Shown piece after piece: positions 1 through 6,356 of a stretch of DNA of 22,373 nucleotides. The translations under genes were made by a program, and so were the position numbers. Each line of letters begins with the position of its first letter. Positions within the stretch are counted from its first letter, which is position 1. The notes beneath the pieces are model-generated. The model made no database searches, was not told where the DNA came from, and worked only from the letters and a program-made list of their open reading frames with translations. This stretch comes from JASFWK01 sp050049355 (lineage in GTDB: Bacteria; Chloroflexota; Anaerolineae; B4-G1; DUEL01), in contig JASFWK010000026.1 in the NCBI GenBank assembly GCA_050049355.1, forward strand, positions 1 through 22,373, read 5' to 3'.

Positions 1-663
1 GCGCACGACGTCGGGGCGGTTGTGTTGGTGGATGGAGCGCAGGGAGTACCTCATCTGCCGGTGGACGTACAGGATCTTGAATGCGACCTCTTGGCCTTCT
101 CTGGCCACAAGATGTGTGGACCCACAGGCATAGGCGTCCTCTATGGGCGGGAGGAGTTGCTGGAGGCAATGCCGCCCTTCCTGGGCGGTGGAGACATGAT
201 CCGCCGCGTGGAGTGGCAGAGCGCCACCTGGAACGAGCTTCCTTGGAAGTTCGAGGCCGGCACCCCTCCCATTGTGGAAGGAATTGGGCTGGGGGCGGCC
301 GTGGACTATTTGAGCGAGATTGGGATGGAGGCGATCGCCGCCCACGAGCGGGAGTTAGCTGTCCATGCGATGGAGCGGCTGGCGGCGTTGCCTGACCTCA
401 CCATCGTCGGGCCGCCGGCGGAGGCGCGAGGTGGTGTGATAGCCTTTACCTTCCGCGATATCCACCCTCACGATCTGGCGCACCTTCTGGACCTTGAGGG
501 AGTAGCCGTGCGAGGGGGCCATCACTGTGCTCAACCTCTCCACGACCGCCTGGGTCTTACCGCCACCACGCGCGCCAGTTTCTATCTCTACAATACTCCC
601 CAGGAGGCCGACCGGCTGGCCGAGGCGCTGGAGAAAGCAGCCCGGGTGCTGGGGAAAGAGTGA
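1..663 (+). CDS. sufS: Cysteine desulfurase SufS, C-terminal part (start lies before the window)
   Basis: PLP-dependent group II cysteine desulfurase. It removes sulfur from L-cysteine as an enzyme-bound persulfide and supplies it to Fe-S cluster assembly in the cytoplasm. The reading frame is open from base 1, so the gene begins upstream; about 220 of the usual ~410 codons are present. The motif SGHK holds the PLP-binding lysine (codon 109-111). RGGHHCAQPL carries the catalytic persulfide cysteine (codon 526-528) in the short active-site loop typical of SufS rather than IscS. The stop TGA overlaps the next gene's ATG by one base, so the desulfurase and its scaffold partner are translationally coupled. 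SufS versus a CsdA-type enzyme is not resolved by sequence alone, but the adjacent scaffold genes favour SufS. Confidence 0.93.
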   Translation, partial: AHDVGAVVLVDGAQGVPHLPVDVQDLECDLLAFSGHKMCGPTGIGVLYGREELLEAMPPFLGGGDMIRRVEWQSATWNELPWKFEAGTPPIVEGIGLGAAVDYLSEIGMEAIAAHERELAVHAMERLAALPDLTIVGPPAEARGGVIAFTFRDIHPHDLAHLLDLEGVAVRGGHHCAQPLHDRLGLTATTRASFYLYNTPQEADRLAEALEKAARVLGKE

Positions 664-1058
664 TGAGTGAGGTCTACCGCGAACACATCCTGGACCACTA
701 CGCCAATCCTCGCAACTGGGGACGGCTTGAGAGGCCCGATATCGTCGCTGACGCCGACGATCCTTCGTGCGGCGACCAAGTCCATATGGAGATCAAACTG
801 GATCCCGAGGGGCGTGTTGAGAAGGTGGCCTTCGAGGGGGAGGGCTGTCTGATCAGCATGGCATCTGCCTCCATCTTCACCGAGCACGTTGAGGGGAGGT
901 CGCTGGAGGAGCTGGAATCCCTCACCGAGGAGGAGATCCTGGCGATGCTGGATGTCACGGTCCCCTCCAGACGCCGCCGTTGTGCTTTAACCCCACTGGT
1001 GGCTCTGCGGGCGGGGTTGAAGGGGTATCGTGACGCGAATGAGCCCCTTAAAGGTTAG
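663..1058 (+). CDS. sufU: Fe-S cluster scaffold / sulfur-acceptor protein, SufU/IscU family (copy 1)
   Basis: 131-residue member of the NifU N-terminal/IscU fold family, which receives sulfur from the desulfurase encoded just upstream. The three ligand cysteines and the conserved aspartate are visible: Cys36 and Asp38 in SCGD, Cys62 in GEGCLIS, and Cys107 in RRRRCAL. The residue before the third cysteine is Arg rather than the His of IscU, as in SufU. However, the 45-residue spacing between the second and third cysteines lacks the ~20-residue insertion that marks classical SufU. The ATG at 663 overlaps the sufS stop; a GTG at 660 in the same frame is the alternative start. A purine-rich GGGGAAAGAG precedes it. 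Function as scaffold versus zinc-dependent sulfur transferase is inferred. Confidence 0.9.
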   Translation: MSEVYREHILDHYANPRNWGRLERPDIVADADDPSCGDQVHMEIKLDPEGRVEKVAFEGEGCLISMASASIFTEHVEGRSLEELESLTEEEILAMLDVTVPSRRRRCALTPLVALRAGLKGYRDANEPLKG

Positions 1059-1071
1059 GTCCGAAGACCCG

Positions 1072-1446
1072 ATGGTTCAATCGCCCTATCGCGAGCACAT
1101 TCTGGATCACTACCAGAATCCGCGCCACTGGGGACGTCTGAAGGACCCTAACCTCGTTGGCGAGGCCGACAACCCCGTCTGTGGGGACAGGGTTCGGCTG
1201 GAGCTTCAGCTGGATCAGGCCGAGCGCGTGGCCGAGGTGGCCTTCGGTGGAAAGGGATGCGTCATCTCCCTGGCGGCCGCCTCGATGCTCGCCGAGCATG
1301 TCCACGGACGAGGGTTAGAGGAGCTCCATGGGCTGACGGATCGAGATTTGTTGGCTATGCTGGGCGTGAATCTGAGTCGGGTGCGGACCCGATGTGCGCT
1401 CGTAGCCTTGGAGGCGCTGCGAGCAGCGTTGGGCGGTAAGGGATGA
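1072..1446 (+). CDS. Fe-S cluster scaffold / sulfur-acceptor protein, SufU/IscU family (copy 2)
   Basis: Second, tandem member of the same family, 124 residues, 13 bases after copy 1. It aligns with copy 1 without gaps through most of its length; both begin with YREHILDHY and share the NPR-WGRL block. By eye they are about half identical. The cysteines CGD, GKGCVIS and RTRCAL are all retained, so it is probably functional and not a decaying copy. The ATG at 1072 was chosen because it aligns with the start of copy 1; in-frame starts at 1030 (GTG) and 1039 (ATG) would add an unrelated N-terminus overlapping copy 1. It ends 125 bases from the convergent ECF operon, and I saw no clear terminator hairpin in that gap. 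Confidence 0.87.
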   Translation: MVQSPYREHILDHYQNPRHWGRLKDPNLVGEADNPVCGDRVRLELQLDQAERVAEVAFGGKGCVISLAAASMLAEHVHGRGLEELHGLTDRDLLAMLGVNLSRVRTRCALVALEALRAALGGKG

Positions 1447-1571
1447 GCGCAGTTCGCCCGAGGTCATTCAATCTTGGCGGGCTTTGATCCTCGCAGCCGC
1501 CCTAGGTGCTTCCGTTCGTGCATCTCCATGTGCGTCCCGGCGGTCTGCCCAATGCGTCGGCCGGGTGGTTG

Positions 1572-2270
1572 TCAGAGGAACTGCAGGGCCACGACCGCTG
1601 TCAGCAGGCAGGCCGCCAGCGCCACATCTGCCCAAGACCAGTAAAGCGGCAGTGGTTTGCCCCGCTCCGGTACGTATGCCCGTGCCTCCGCTGCCACTAC
1701 CACCTGCCCGCTGTAACGCAGGCTGTTGGTCACGACCGTGAGCAGGAGTTGGCGAAGGGCACGCAGCCGTTCGCGGCGGAATCCCCCACGCAGTCGCAGC
1801 GCCGCCAGCGTGTTTCGCGCCGTCCGTCCAATCACCGGCAGGGCGTTGAGAGCCACACCGAGGGCAAATCCCAGCCCACCGAATCCAAGCCGCTCAAGGA
1901 GCGCCGCTAGCTGGGAGATCCCCACCTGTTCCACGATCCCCCTCGTCGCCACCAGGATTGCCGCCGCGCGGAAGGCCATCTGCAACCCCAGTTGGAGTCC
2001 GTAGAGGGAGGGGGCTACGCCCTGCCAGGCTGGTCCCTCCTCAGTGATGAAAAGGGCACTGGAGACCACCAGCATGCCTGTGAACAGCCAGAAGCGGCGG
2101 CGACGCAGCGCGCGCAAAGCGCTGGGATAGAAGGCCAGCGCTAGAGCCGCCGCCAGCCCAAAAGCCAGGGCTGCTCGCCAGCCCTGTATCGCCACCGCCG
2201 CAGCCAGAGACGCACCGCCGCAGGCCAGATAGCCAATCGGGCCCAGCTGCTTCTTTGACGCACTTCTCAT
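1572..2270 (-). CDS. ecfT: ECF transporter transmembrane component EcfT (CbiQ-like)
   Basis: 232-residue integral membrane protein that couples the ATPase pair to the substrate-binding S component in an energy-coupling-factor importer. It has four to five hydrophobic segments (roughly residues 10-50, 60-80, 95-125, 210-230) and a long cytoplasmic region. Two Ala/Arg-rich motifs, LRLRGG near residue 150 and AAEARAYVP near residue 200, match the position and character of the paired coupling motifs of EcfT that contact the ATPases. It is the last gene of the operon; its ATG overlaps the TGA of the S-component gene in an ATGA. The assignment rests on motif pattern and on the ATPase and S-component neighbours. 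Confidence 0.8.
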   Translation of the reverse strand: MRSASKKQLGPIGYLACGGASLAAAVAIQGWRAALAFGLAAALALAFYPSALRALRRRRFWLFTGMLVVSSALFITEEGPAWQGVAPSLYGLQLGLQMAFRAAAILVATRGIVEQVGISQLAALLERLGFGGLGFALGVALNALPVIGRTARNTLAALRLRGGFRRERLRALRQLLLTVVTNSLRYSGQVVVAAEARAYVPERGKPLPLYWSWADVALAACLLTAVVALQFL

Positions 2271-2908
2271 CTTTGCTTACCCTCTGTCTCTGGCGGAGAT
2301 GGCTGGCTTCTGTGCCCCAACCGCTGCTGGATCTCTCCTCCCATACTCCAGGCCACCCAACCACCTGCTGCGCCTATGCTCATGTTCGCTGCCAGCAGTA
2401 CACCGACGACCAGCCACGCCACCGAGGGGTCCAGCCCCAACAAGCTTGCGCCCTGCTGCAGGATCGATAGGGAGACCTCGACAAGGCGCTGACCATAGAG
2501 GAGCGTCCGGGAGATCAGGGGATGGAACATGTTCCAACCGGTGGCCAGCGCACCGGCCAGCACGAAGCCCAACCTGCGTTCCTGCCCTAGCAGCAGCAGT
2601 CCAAGCTCTGCCAGCAGGCTCTCGGCCAGAACAGCGATCATCACGCTCAGGACCGCCTGGCCGCTGGGGCTGAGTGCTTTCAGGAGCATGGCGATGATGC
2701 CTGTCATCAGGATCGCTCCCCGCCTGGGCACGAAGAGCCGGCCCACCAGGGCGATTCCGATGCCGATGGCGGCGATGAAGCTTCCTCTTAAGGGCTTCAG
2801 GGGGATGGGACCGATAGCGTGCAGGAGGTCGCCGAGCGTCATTTCGACGACGCCCCACAACGCGCCGAAGGTGCCGATGTAGACCAGGTCGCGAACGGTG
2901 TATGCCAC
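2267..2908 (-). CDS. Probable ECF transporter substrate-binding (S) component, substrate unknown
   Basis: 213-residue membrane protein with about six hydrophobic segments, located between the double-ATPase and EcfT genes. By position it should be the substrate-capture subunit of this importer. I chose the GTG at 2908 because a strong GGGAGG ribosome-binding site sits six to seven bases before it, giving a protein that begins MAYTVRDLVYIG and has the usual S-component size. In-frame ATG codons at 3001 and 2983 would add a charged, non-hydrophobic leader and overlap the upstream gene. I do not recognise a thiamine, biotin, riboflavin, folate, cobalt or nickel S-component signature, so the substrate is open. 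The C-terminus is charged and its stop overlaps the EcfT start. Confidence 0.7.
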   Translation of the reverse strand: MAYTVRDLVYIGTFGALWGVVEMTLGDLLHAIGPIPLKPLRGSFIAAIGIGIALVGRLFVPRRGAILMTGIIAMLLKALSPSGQAVLSVMIAVLAESLLAELGLLLLGQERRLGFVLAGALATGWNMFHPLISRTLLYGQRLVEVSLSILQQGASLLGLDPSVAWLVVGVLLAANMSIGAAGGWVAWSMGGEIQQRLGHRSQPSPPETEGKQR

Positions 2909-2966
2909 AAACGACCTCCCTGGTGCGATTCTACCGCTCTCGGAGGAAGGCGTCAAACCGCATCGA

Positions 2967-4400
2967 TCAAGCAGGAACTCCATCCGCCGCGATGCGGCCA
3001 TCGCGCAGAAGGATTACGCGCCGAGCGTAGCGGCGGACCAATCTGTAGTTGTGTGTGATGAGCAAGATGGCCGCGCCGGCTTGATTGAGCTCTTCCACGA
3101 AAGCCATGAATTGGCTCAAATGCCACTGGTCCTGGCCCAGCGTCGGCTCGTCGATCAGTATCAGGCGGGGGCGGAGAGCCAAGACCGCCGCCAATGCTGT
3201 GCGCTGCTGCTGCCCGCTGGATAGGGCGTAGATAGGCCGACTGGTCAGAGCGGTCAGATGGGTGCGTTTGAGAGTCTCCGCATGAAGGACCGAGTCAAAT
3301 GTGCCCCAGTTGCGTGGACCAAAGGCCACTTCCTCGTCCACCGTCTCACAGAAGAGCTGATCCAGTGGATCCTGGAAGAGCAGTCCGATCTCTCGGCCCA
3401 ACTGGATGCGCGGGCCAGCGGCGAAACACACCTTCCCGCGCGTGGGCTTCAGAAGCCCGGCGATGACGCGGGCTAAGGTCGTCTTGCCTGCCCCATTGTC
3501 TCCAACCAGCGCCACAAACTCCCCTGGATGGATCGCCACGTCAAGGTCCCGCAGCACTACCCGTTCTCGGTACCCCGCCTCGAGACCCTCCAGCTTGACC
3601 AGAGGTGTTGCACCTCGAGGGGGAACGCATCCATCCTGGCGCAGCAGCTTCTCCCAGTCGCCGGGCATCGTCCGGTCGTGTCGCTGCAGACCCAGTCGCT
3701 CCCCCGCTTGACCGGAGAGAACCTCCCTCGTGGGACCGTCGGTTACGATCTCTCCTTCCTCCATCAGCAGCGTGCGGCCTGCCAGTTGGGCCACCTCCCC
3801 CAGCCGGTGCTCAATAAGCAGAATCGTCAATCCCTTTTCCCGATGGAGCCGCTCCAGGGTCTCCACAACCTTGCGAGTACCGGGCAGGTCGAGGCTGGAG
3901 GTAGGCTCATCCAGGATCAAGAGCTGCGGACCCATCGCCAGCACTGCGGCGATGGCCACGCGCTGCTTCTCGCCGTCGGAGAGAGTGTGGACCGCTCGCC
4001 CCTTCAGGCCCTGCGTCCCTGTGGCCGCCAGGCTCCACGCAACCCGCTCGGTCACCTCGGCTTCATCCAATCCTAGATTGCGTGGACCGAAGGCAACTTC
4101 GTCCTCCACTGTGAGGTTGAATAACTGGGCTGAGGGATTCTGGAAGACCAAGCCAACCCGGGCGGCGGTGCGGGATAGGGGAACCCTCCGTGGGTCGAGT
4201 CCGGCCACCTGGATACTTCCCTCGGCGCGGGCGGGGAAAGCGTGGGGAATGAGGCCGCTGAGCGCACGTGCGAGGGTGGATTTGCCGCAGCCGGAGGGAC
4301 CAGTGAGGAGGACGAACTCGCCATCCTCAATCTGGAGGGAAAGGTTGCGCAGCGCCGGGAGTGAGTTGTACGAAACGGTCACACCGTCGAGCGCGATCAT
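2967..4400 (-). CDS. ECF transporter ATPase, two ABC domains fused in one chain (EcfA-EcfA')
   Basis: 477-residue protein with two complete ABC nucleotide-binding domains, which energises the ECF importer on the cytoplasmic face of the membrane. Domain 1 has Walker A GPSGCGKST (residues 34-42), signature LSDGEKQR and Walker B LLILDEPTSSLD. Domain 2 has Walker A GDNGAGKTT (near residue 300), signature LSSGQQQR and Walker B LILIDEPTLGQD, followed by the switch histidine in LLITHNYRL. ECF systems more often use two separate ATPase genes; the fused form resembles the YkoD type. The ATG at 4400 overlaps the preceding gene's TGA in an ATGA. A frame extension to 4676 is shadow sequence of that gene and is not part of the protein. 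It ends about 58 bases before the S-component start. Confidence 0.92.
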   Translation of the reverse strand: MIALDGVTVSYNSLPALRNLSLQIEDGEFVLLTGPSGCGKSTLARALSGLIPHAFPARAEGSIQVAGLDPRRVPLSRTAARVGLVFQNPSAQLFNLTVEDEVAFGPRNLGLDEAEVTERVAWSLAATGTQGLKGRAVHTLSDGEKQRVAIAAVLAMGPQLLILDEPTSSLDLPGTRKVVETLERLHREKGLTILLIEHRLGEVAQLAGRTLLMEEGEIVTDGPTREVLSGQAGERLGLQRHDRTMPGDWEKLLRQDGCVPPRGATPLVKLEGLEAGYRERVVLRDLDVAIHPGEFVALVGDNGAGKTTLARVIAGLLKPTRGKVCFAAGPRIQLGREIGLLFQDPLDQLFCETVDEEVAFGPRNWGTFDSVLHAETLKRTHLTALTSRPIYALSSGQQQRTALAAVLALRPRLILIDEPTLGQDQWHLSQFMAFVEELNQAGAAILLITHNYRLVRRYARRVILLRDGRIAADGVPA

Positions 4401-4918
4401 ATGTCCTGCTCCAACATCCTCAGCAGGAGGTCCGGCAGCCGGTCTCGGTTGCGCGATGTGACCGTCAGCACGGTGGGCGCTGAGGTAGGCAGTAGGAGCT
4501 GCACCTTGTGGACCAGTTCCGGGCGAACCACGACCAGGGCCAGATTGAACTGCCCGCTGCGGAGCAGATCGAGGGCCACCACCCATCCTTGTCGTCGTTC
4601 GATCTCCACGGGACCCAGTTCGTCCACCACCAACAGGTCGCAAGGGACGGCGTGGGTCAGTGCCTCGGCTCCCCACGAGAAGGCGTCGGGGTCGATGAGA
4701 AAGCGGCCCTGACGAAGCCCGTCGGAGGATACAGTCAGCGAGCGCGTATCGCCGGTGTGCAGATCGACCACCGATCGCTGGTCTGAATCGCCGATTGGGA
4801 GGGTGAGCAACCCGCCGCAGGTGTAGCCTGCTGCCTGTGCCCGGCTGGCCACTTCACGGCAGATGGTGGTCTTGCCCGAGCCTCGTTCACCAGTGACAAG
4901 GAGGATACGGCATTTCAT
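4397..4918 (-). CDS. THEP1-like nucleoside-triphosphatase
   Basis: 173-residue P-loop NTPase of the THEP1/NTPase_1 family, which hydrolyses NTPs with broad specificity in vitro and whose cellular role is not settled. Walker A is GERGSGKTT (residues 10-18). A GGLLT segment follows at the position of the family's conserved strand, and the Walker B is VVDELGPVE (near residue 97), characteristic of this family. It is the first gene of the ECF operon and overlaps the ATPase gene by four bases. The pairing suggests a role in handling the imported compound, perhaps a nucleotide-containing vitamin or precursor, but that is inference. No good Shine-Dalgarno lies before the ATG, so translation may be leaderless or weak. 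Confidence 0.82.
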   Translation of the reverse strand: MKCRILLVTGERGSGKTTICREVASRAQAAGYTCGGLLTLPIGDSDQRSVVDLHTGDTRSLTVSSDGLRQGRFLIDPDAFSWGAEALTHAVPCDLLVVDELGPVEIERRQGWVVALDLLRSGQFNLALVVVRPELVHKVQLLLPTSAPTVLTVTSRNRDRLPDLLLRMLEQDI

Positions 4919-5010
4919 ACATCACGTAAGGAGGGACTGCTTGGCAATCCTTCCGGCTGCGGACGATGGTCTACCTCGACTCTGTGTTGCCACATTGTCA
5001 TACGTAAGAA

Positions 5011-5036
5011 GGGCCGGTACCACAGAGTACCGGCCC
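5011..5036 (-). terminator. Intrinsic terminator of the tmRNA gene
   Basis: Perfect 10-bp inverted repeat (GGGCCGGTAC / GTACCGGCCC) around a 6-base loop. It starts four bases past the tmRNA CCA end and, on the - strand, is followed by a short T-rich run (TTCTTACG). Its position and orientation fit factor-independent termination of tmRNA before the THEP1-ECF operon, 92 bases further on. Confidence 0.85.
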
Positions 5037-5039
5037 TGG

Positions 5040-5421
5040 TGGTGGAGATGGCGGGAATCGAACCCGCGTCCGAAGAATTCAGTCAGGGACCTCTACGAGC
5101 GTAGTCGGCCCTTTTCTCTAGCCCGGCGAGTCACCGCCGACCGCGCTCCACCGAGCCAAGCCGATGGTTCTTGGGCGACCCTATCGGCGTCCGGCCGCCG
5201 CACGCCGGCTGTATGACGCCCGACCCCCGGCCCGCCAGCGCGAGACCGGGGCGGACGGGACCGCTTGCTAGCGATCCGTTTCACCCACTACCGCTTACGC
5301 GGCGACGGGAATAGCAGCCCAATCGTTGGCACTCTTGGGTTTGTGCTCCGTTGTTAACGGGGTCAGAGCACCCCGGCTCGCAGTCCGTGACCAGCCTTCC
5401 CCGTCGAAGCCTGTCATCCCC
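5040..5421 (-). ncRNA. ssrA: Transfer-messenger RNA (tmRNA, ssrA)
   Basis: Complete one-piece tmRNA of about 382 bases, the trans-translation RNA that rescues stalled ribosomes and tags their nascent chains. On the - strand the 5' end reads GGGGATGACAGGCTTCGACG, the conserved tRNA-like start. The 3' end has the T-arm GCGGGTTCGATTCCCGC, then the acceptor strand CATCTCC and an encoded ACCA end, which pairs with the 5' GGGGATG. A conserved GACTGAATTCTTCGGACGC precedes the T-arm. Internally a short reading frame encodes the tag. The gene has its own promoter upstream and terminator downstream. No smpB is visible in this window. Confidence 0.95.
5295..5330 (-). other. tmRNA proteolysis-tag reading frame
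   Basis: Within the tmRNA, the resume codon GCC (5330-5328) begins a frame encoding ANDWAAIPVAA and ending in TAA. It opens with AND as in the enterobacterial tag and ends in a small hydrophobic VAA, the type of C-terminus recognised by Clp-family proteases. The middle (WAAIP) is unusual in carrying Trp and Pro. The exact resume codon is inferred from the alignment of the AND start. Confidence 0.82.
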
Positions 5422-5432
5422 ACGACAGCTAC

Positions 5433-5461
5433 ATTATAACACAGGAGGGATGGCTCTGCAA
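5433..5461 (-). promoter_or_regulatory. tmRNA promoter
   Basis: On the - strand TTGCAG (-35, 5461-5456) and a perfect TATAAT (-10, 5438-5433) are separated by 17 bases. The mature tmRNA 5' end lies 12 bases after the -10, leaving room for a short leader that RNase P would remove. Confidence 0.85.
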
Positions 5462-5527
5462 GCTGCGCTCGGTTTGGTTCTTGCATCAATTCACCCAGAT
5501 GGCAGGGGCGGGGGTTAGGAGATGCCC

Positions 5528-5545
5528 CGTTGACGAGGGTCAACG
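5528..5545. repeat. Perfect inverted repeat upstream of the fur promoter
   Basis: CGTTGAC-GAGG-GTCAACG: perfect 7-bp arms with a 4-base centre, lying just upstream of the fur -35 element in the region between the divergent tmRNA and fur promoters. It could be an operator for an unidentified regulator or a chance hairpin; there is no T-run, so it is not a terminator. Confidence 0.4.
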
Positions 5546-5556
5546 GCTCCATCCAC

Positions 5557-5584
5557 TTGACATCCCTTTGAAGTGTGCTATCAT
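5557..5584 (+). promoter_or_regulatory. Promoter of the fur-feoABC operon
   Basis: Perfect -35 TTGACA (5557-5562), 16-base spacer, and -10 TATCAT (5579-5584, five of six consensus). It fires into the Fur box starting two bases later and the GTG of fur 37 bases downstream. Confidence 0.8.
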
Positions 5585-5585
5585 T

Positions 5586-5604
5586 GCAAATGAAAATCAT
5601 TCTC
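5586..5604 (+). promoter_or_regulatory. Fur box (iron-responsive operator)
   Basis: GCAAATGAAAATCATTCTC matches the classical 19-bp Fur box GATAATGATAATCATTATC at 15 of 19 positions and keeps its dyad core. It lies immediately downstream of the -10, where bound Fur would block the transcription start. This implies that iron represses the regulator together with the Feo genes. Confidence 0.85.
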
Positions 5605-5620
5605 AAATAGGTGGAGAACA

Positions 5621-6079
5621 GTGCCAGAGACAACACTAGTTGAGGCTCTTCAAGTACAGGGTTGCCGGATGACGCGGCAGCGGCGGCTGGTATTGGAGGT
5701 GCTGGAGGAAAGCGAGGAGCATCTGGATGCGGAGGCTCTCTACGACCGGGCGAAGGCCCGCGATCCCAACATCAGCCTCCCCACGGTCTATCGGACGTTG
5801 ACGCTGTTGAAGGAGATAGGGTTGGTGGAGGAGCACCAGCTGGGAGAGGATCATGCCCACTTTGAGGCGGTCCGGGAAGTCCCCCACTACCATTTTACCT
5901 GTCGCGAGTGCGGACGTGTGATAGAGTTCGACGCACCTCAGGTTGTGCAGCTGGCGCGCGAGCTGAGTGAGCAAGAGGAGCTGCAAATCACCGACGTCCA
6001 CTTGCTTCTGAGTGGGTACTGCGGCCAATGTCAACCAGGATCTCATCTAGAAGGAGGATCTGCTCAACATGACCACTGA
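5621..6079 (+). CDS. fur: Ferric uptake regulator family protein (Fur)
   Basis: 152-residue metal-dependent repressor with an N-terminal winged helix (CRMTRQRRLVLEVLEE, then SLPTVYRTLTLLKEIGLV as the recognition region, about residues 15-70). The C-terminal dimerisation/metal domain carries HYHFTCRECGRVIEF and a final CGQC pair, which gives the two CxxC motifs of the structural zinc site plus histidines of the regulatory site. The GTG at 5621 is chosen for the GGTGGAG site four bases upstream. The Fur box in its own promoter and the feoA-feoB genes directly downstream mark it as an iron sensor rather than Zur or PerR, though specificity is inferred. The last 11 bases overlap feoA, and the tail QHDH is unusually His/Asp rich. 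Confidence 0.9.
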   Translation: MPETTLVEALQVQGCRMTRQRRLVLEVLEESEEHLDAEALYDRAKARDPNISLPTVYRTLTLLKEIGLVEEHQLGEDHAHFEAVREVPHYHFTCRECGRVIEFDAPQVVQLARELSEQEELQITDVHLLLSGYCGQCQPGSHLEGGSAQHDH

Positions 6080-6356
6080 TCGGAATAGGACCCAATCCAC
6101 CTCCCTCCCCGCGGGGCAATCGGAGGCCGTTCCTCTGACAGCCCTGAGCCCTGGCGAACACGGTGTGGTGGTTCAGCTGGCCGGCGGAAGAGGGCTGCTT
6201 GGTCGGATGGCAACCCTGGGATTCACGCCGGGTGCCGACGTCACCATCGTGCAGAACTTCGGTCGGGGGCCTCTTATCGCACGCGTACGTGACGCCCGCA
6301 TCGCCCTTGGGCGGGGCGAGGCAAACAAAGTCTATGTGCGTAGGGAGTCGCAGTGA
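6069..6356 (+). CDS. feoA: Ferrous iron transport protein FeoA
   Basis: 95-residue small cytoplasmic SH3-like protein that supports Fe(II) uptake by FeoB. After a ~20-residue polar leader it shows the family pattern PLTALSPGEHGVVVQL, then GLLGRMATLGFTPGADVTIV, and ends with a region matching the usual G-x-x-x-A...V-V-R finish (ALGRGEANKVYVRR). It overlaps fur by 11 bases and feoB by four (GTGA), so the three proteins are translationally coupled. The ATG at 6069 follows AAGGAGG at a good distance. Confidence 0.93.
   Translation: MTTDRNRTQSTSLPAGQSEAVPLTALSPGEHGVVVQLAGGRGLLGRMATLGFTPGADVTIVQNFGRGPLIARVRDARIALGRGEANKVYVRRESQ

Noticed and set aside
4401..4676. N-terminal extension of the double ATPase to 4676
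   Set aside because: The extra residues are low-complexity Pro/Arg/Gly shadow of the THEP1 gene; the ATG at 4400 overlaps that gene's stop in a normal ATGA junction.
5093..5636. - strand open frames across 5093-5284 and 5295-5636
   Set aside because: They overlap the tmRNA and its promoter; only the short tag frame at 5295-5330 is meaningful.
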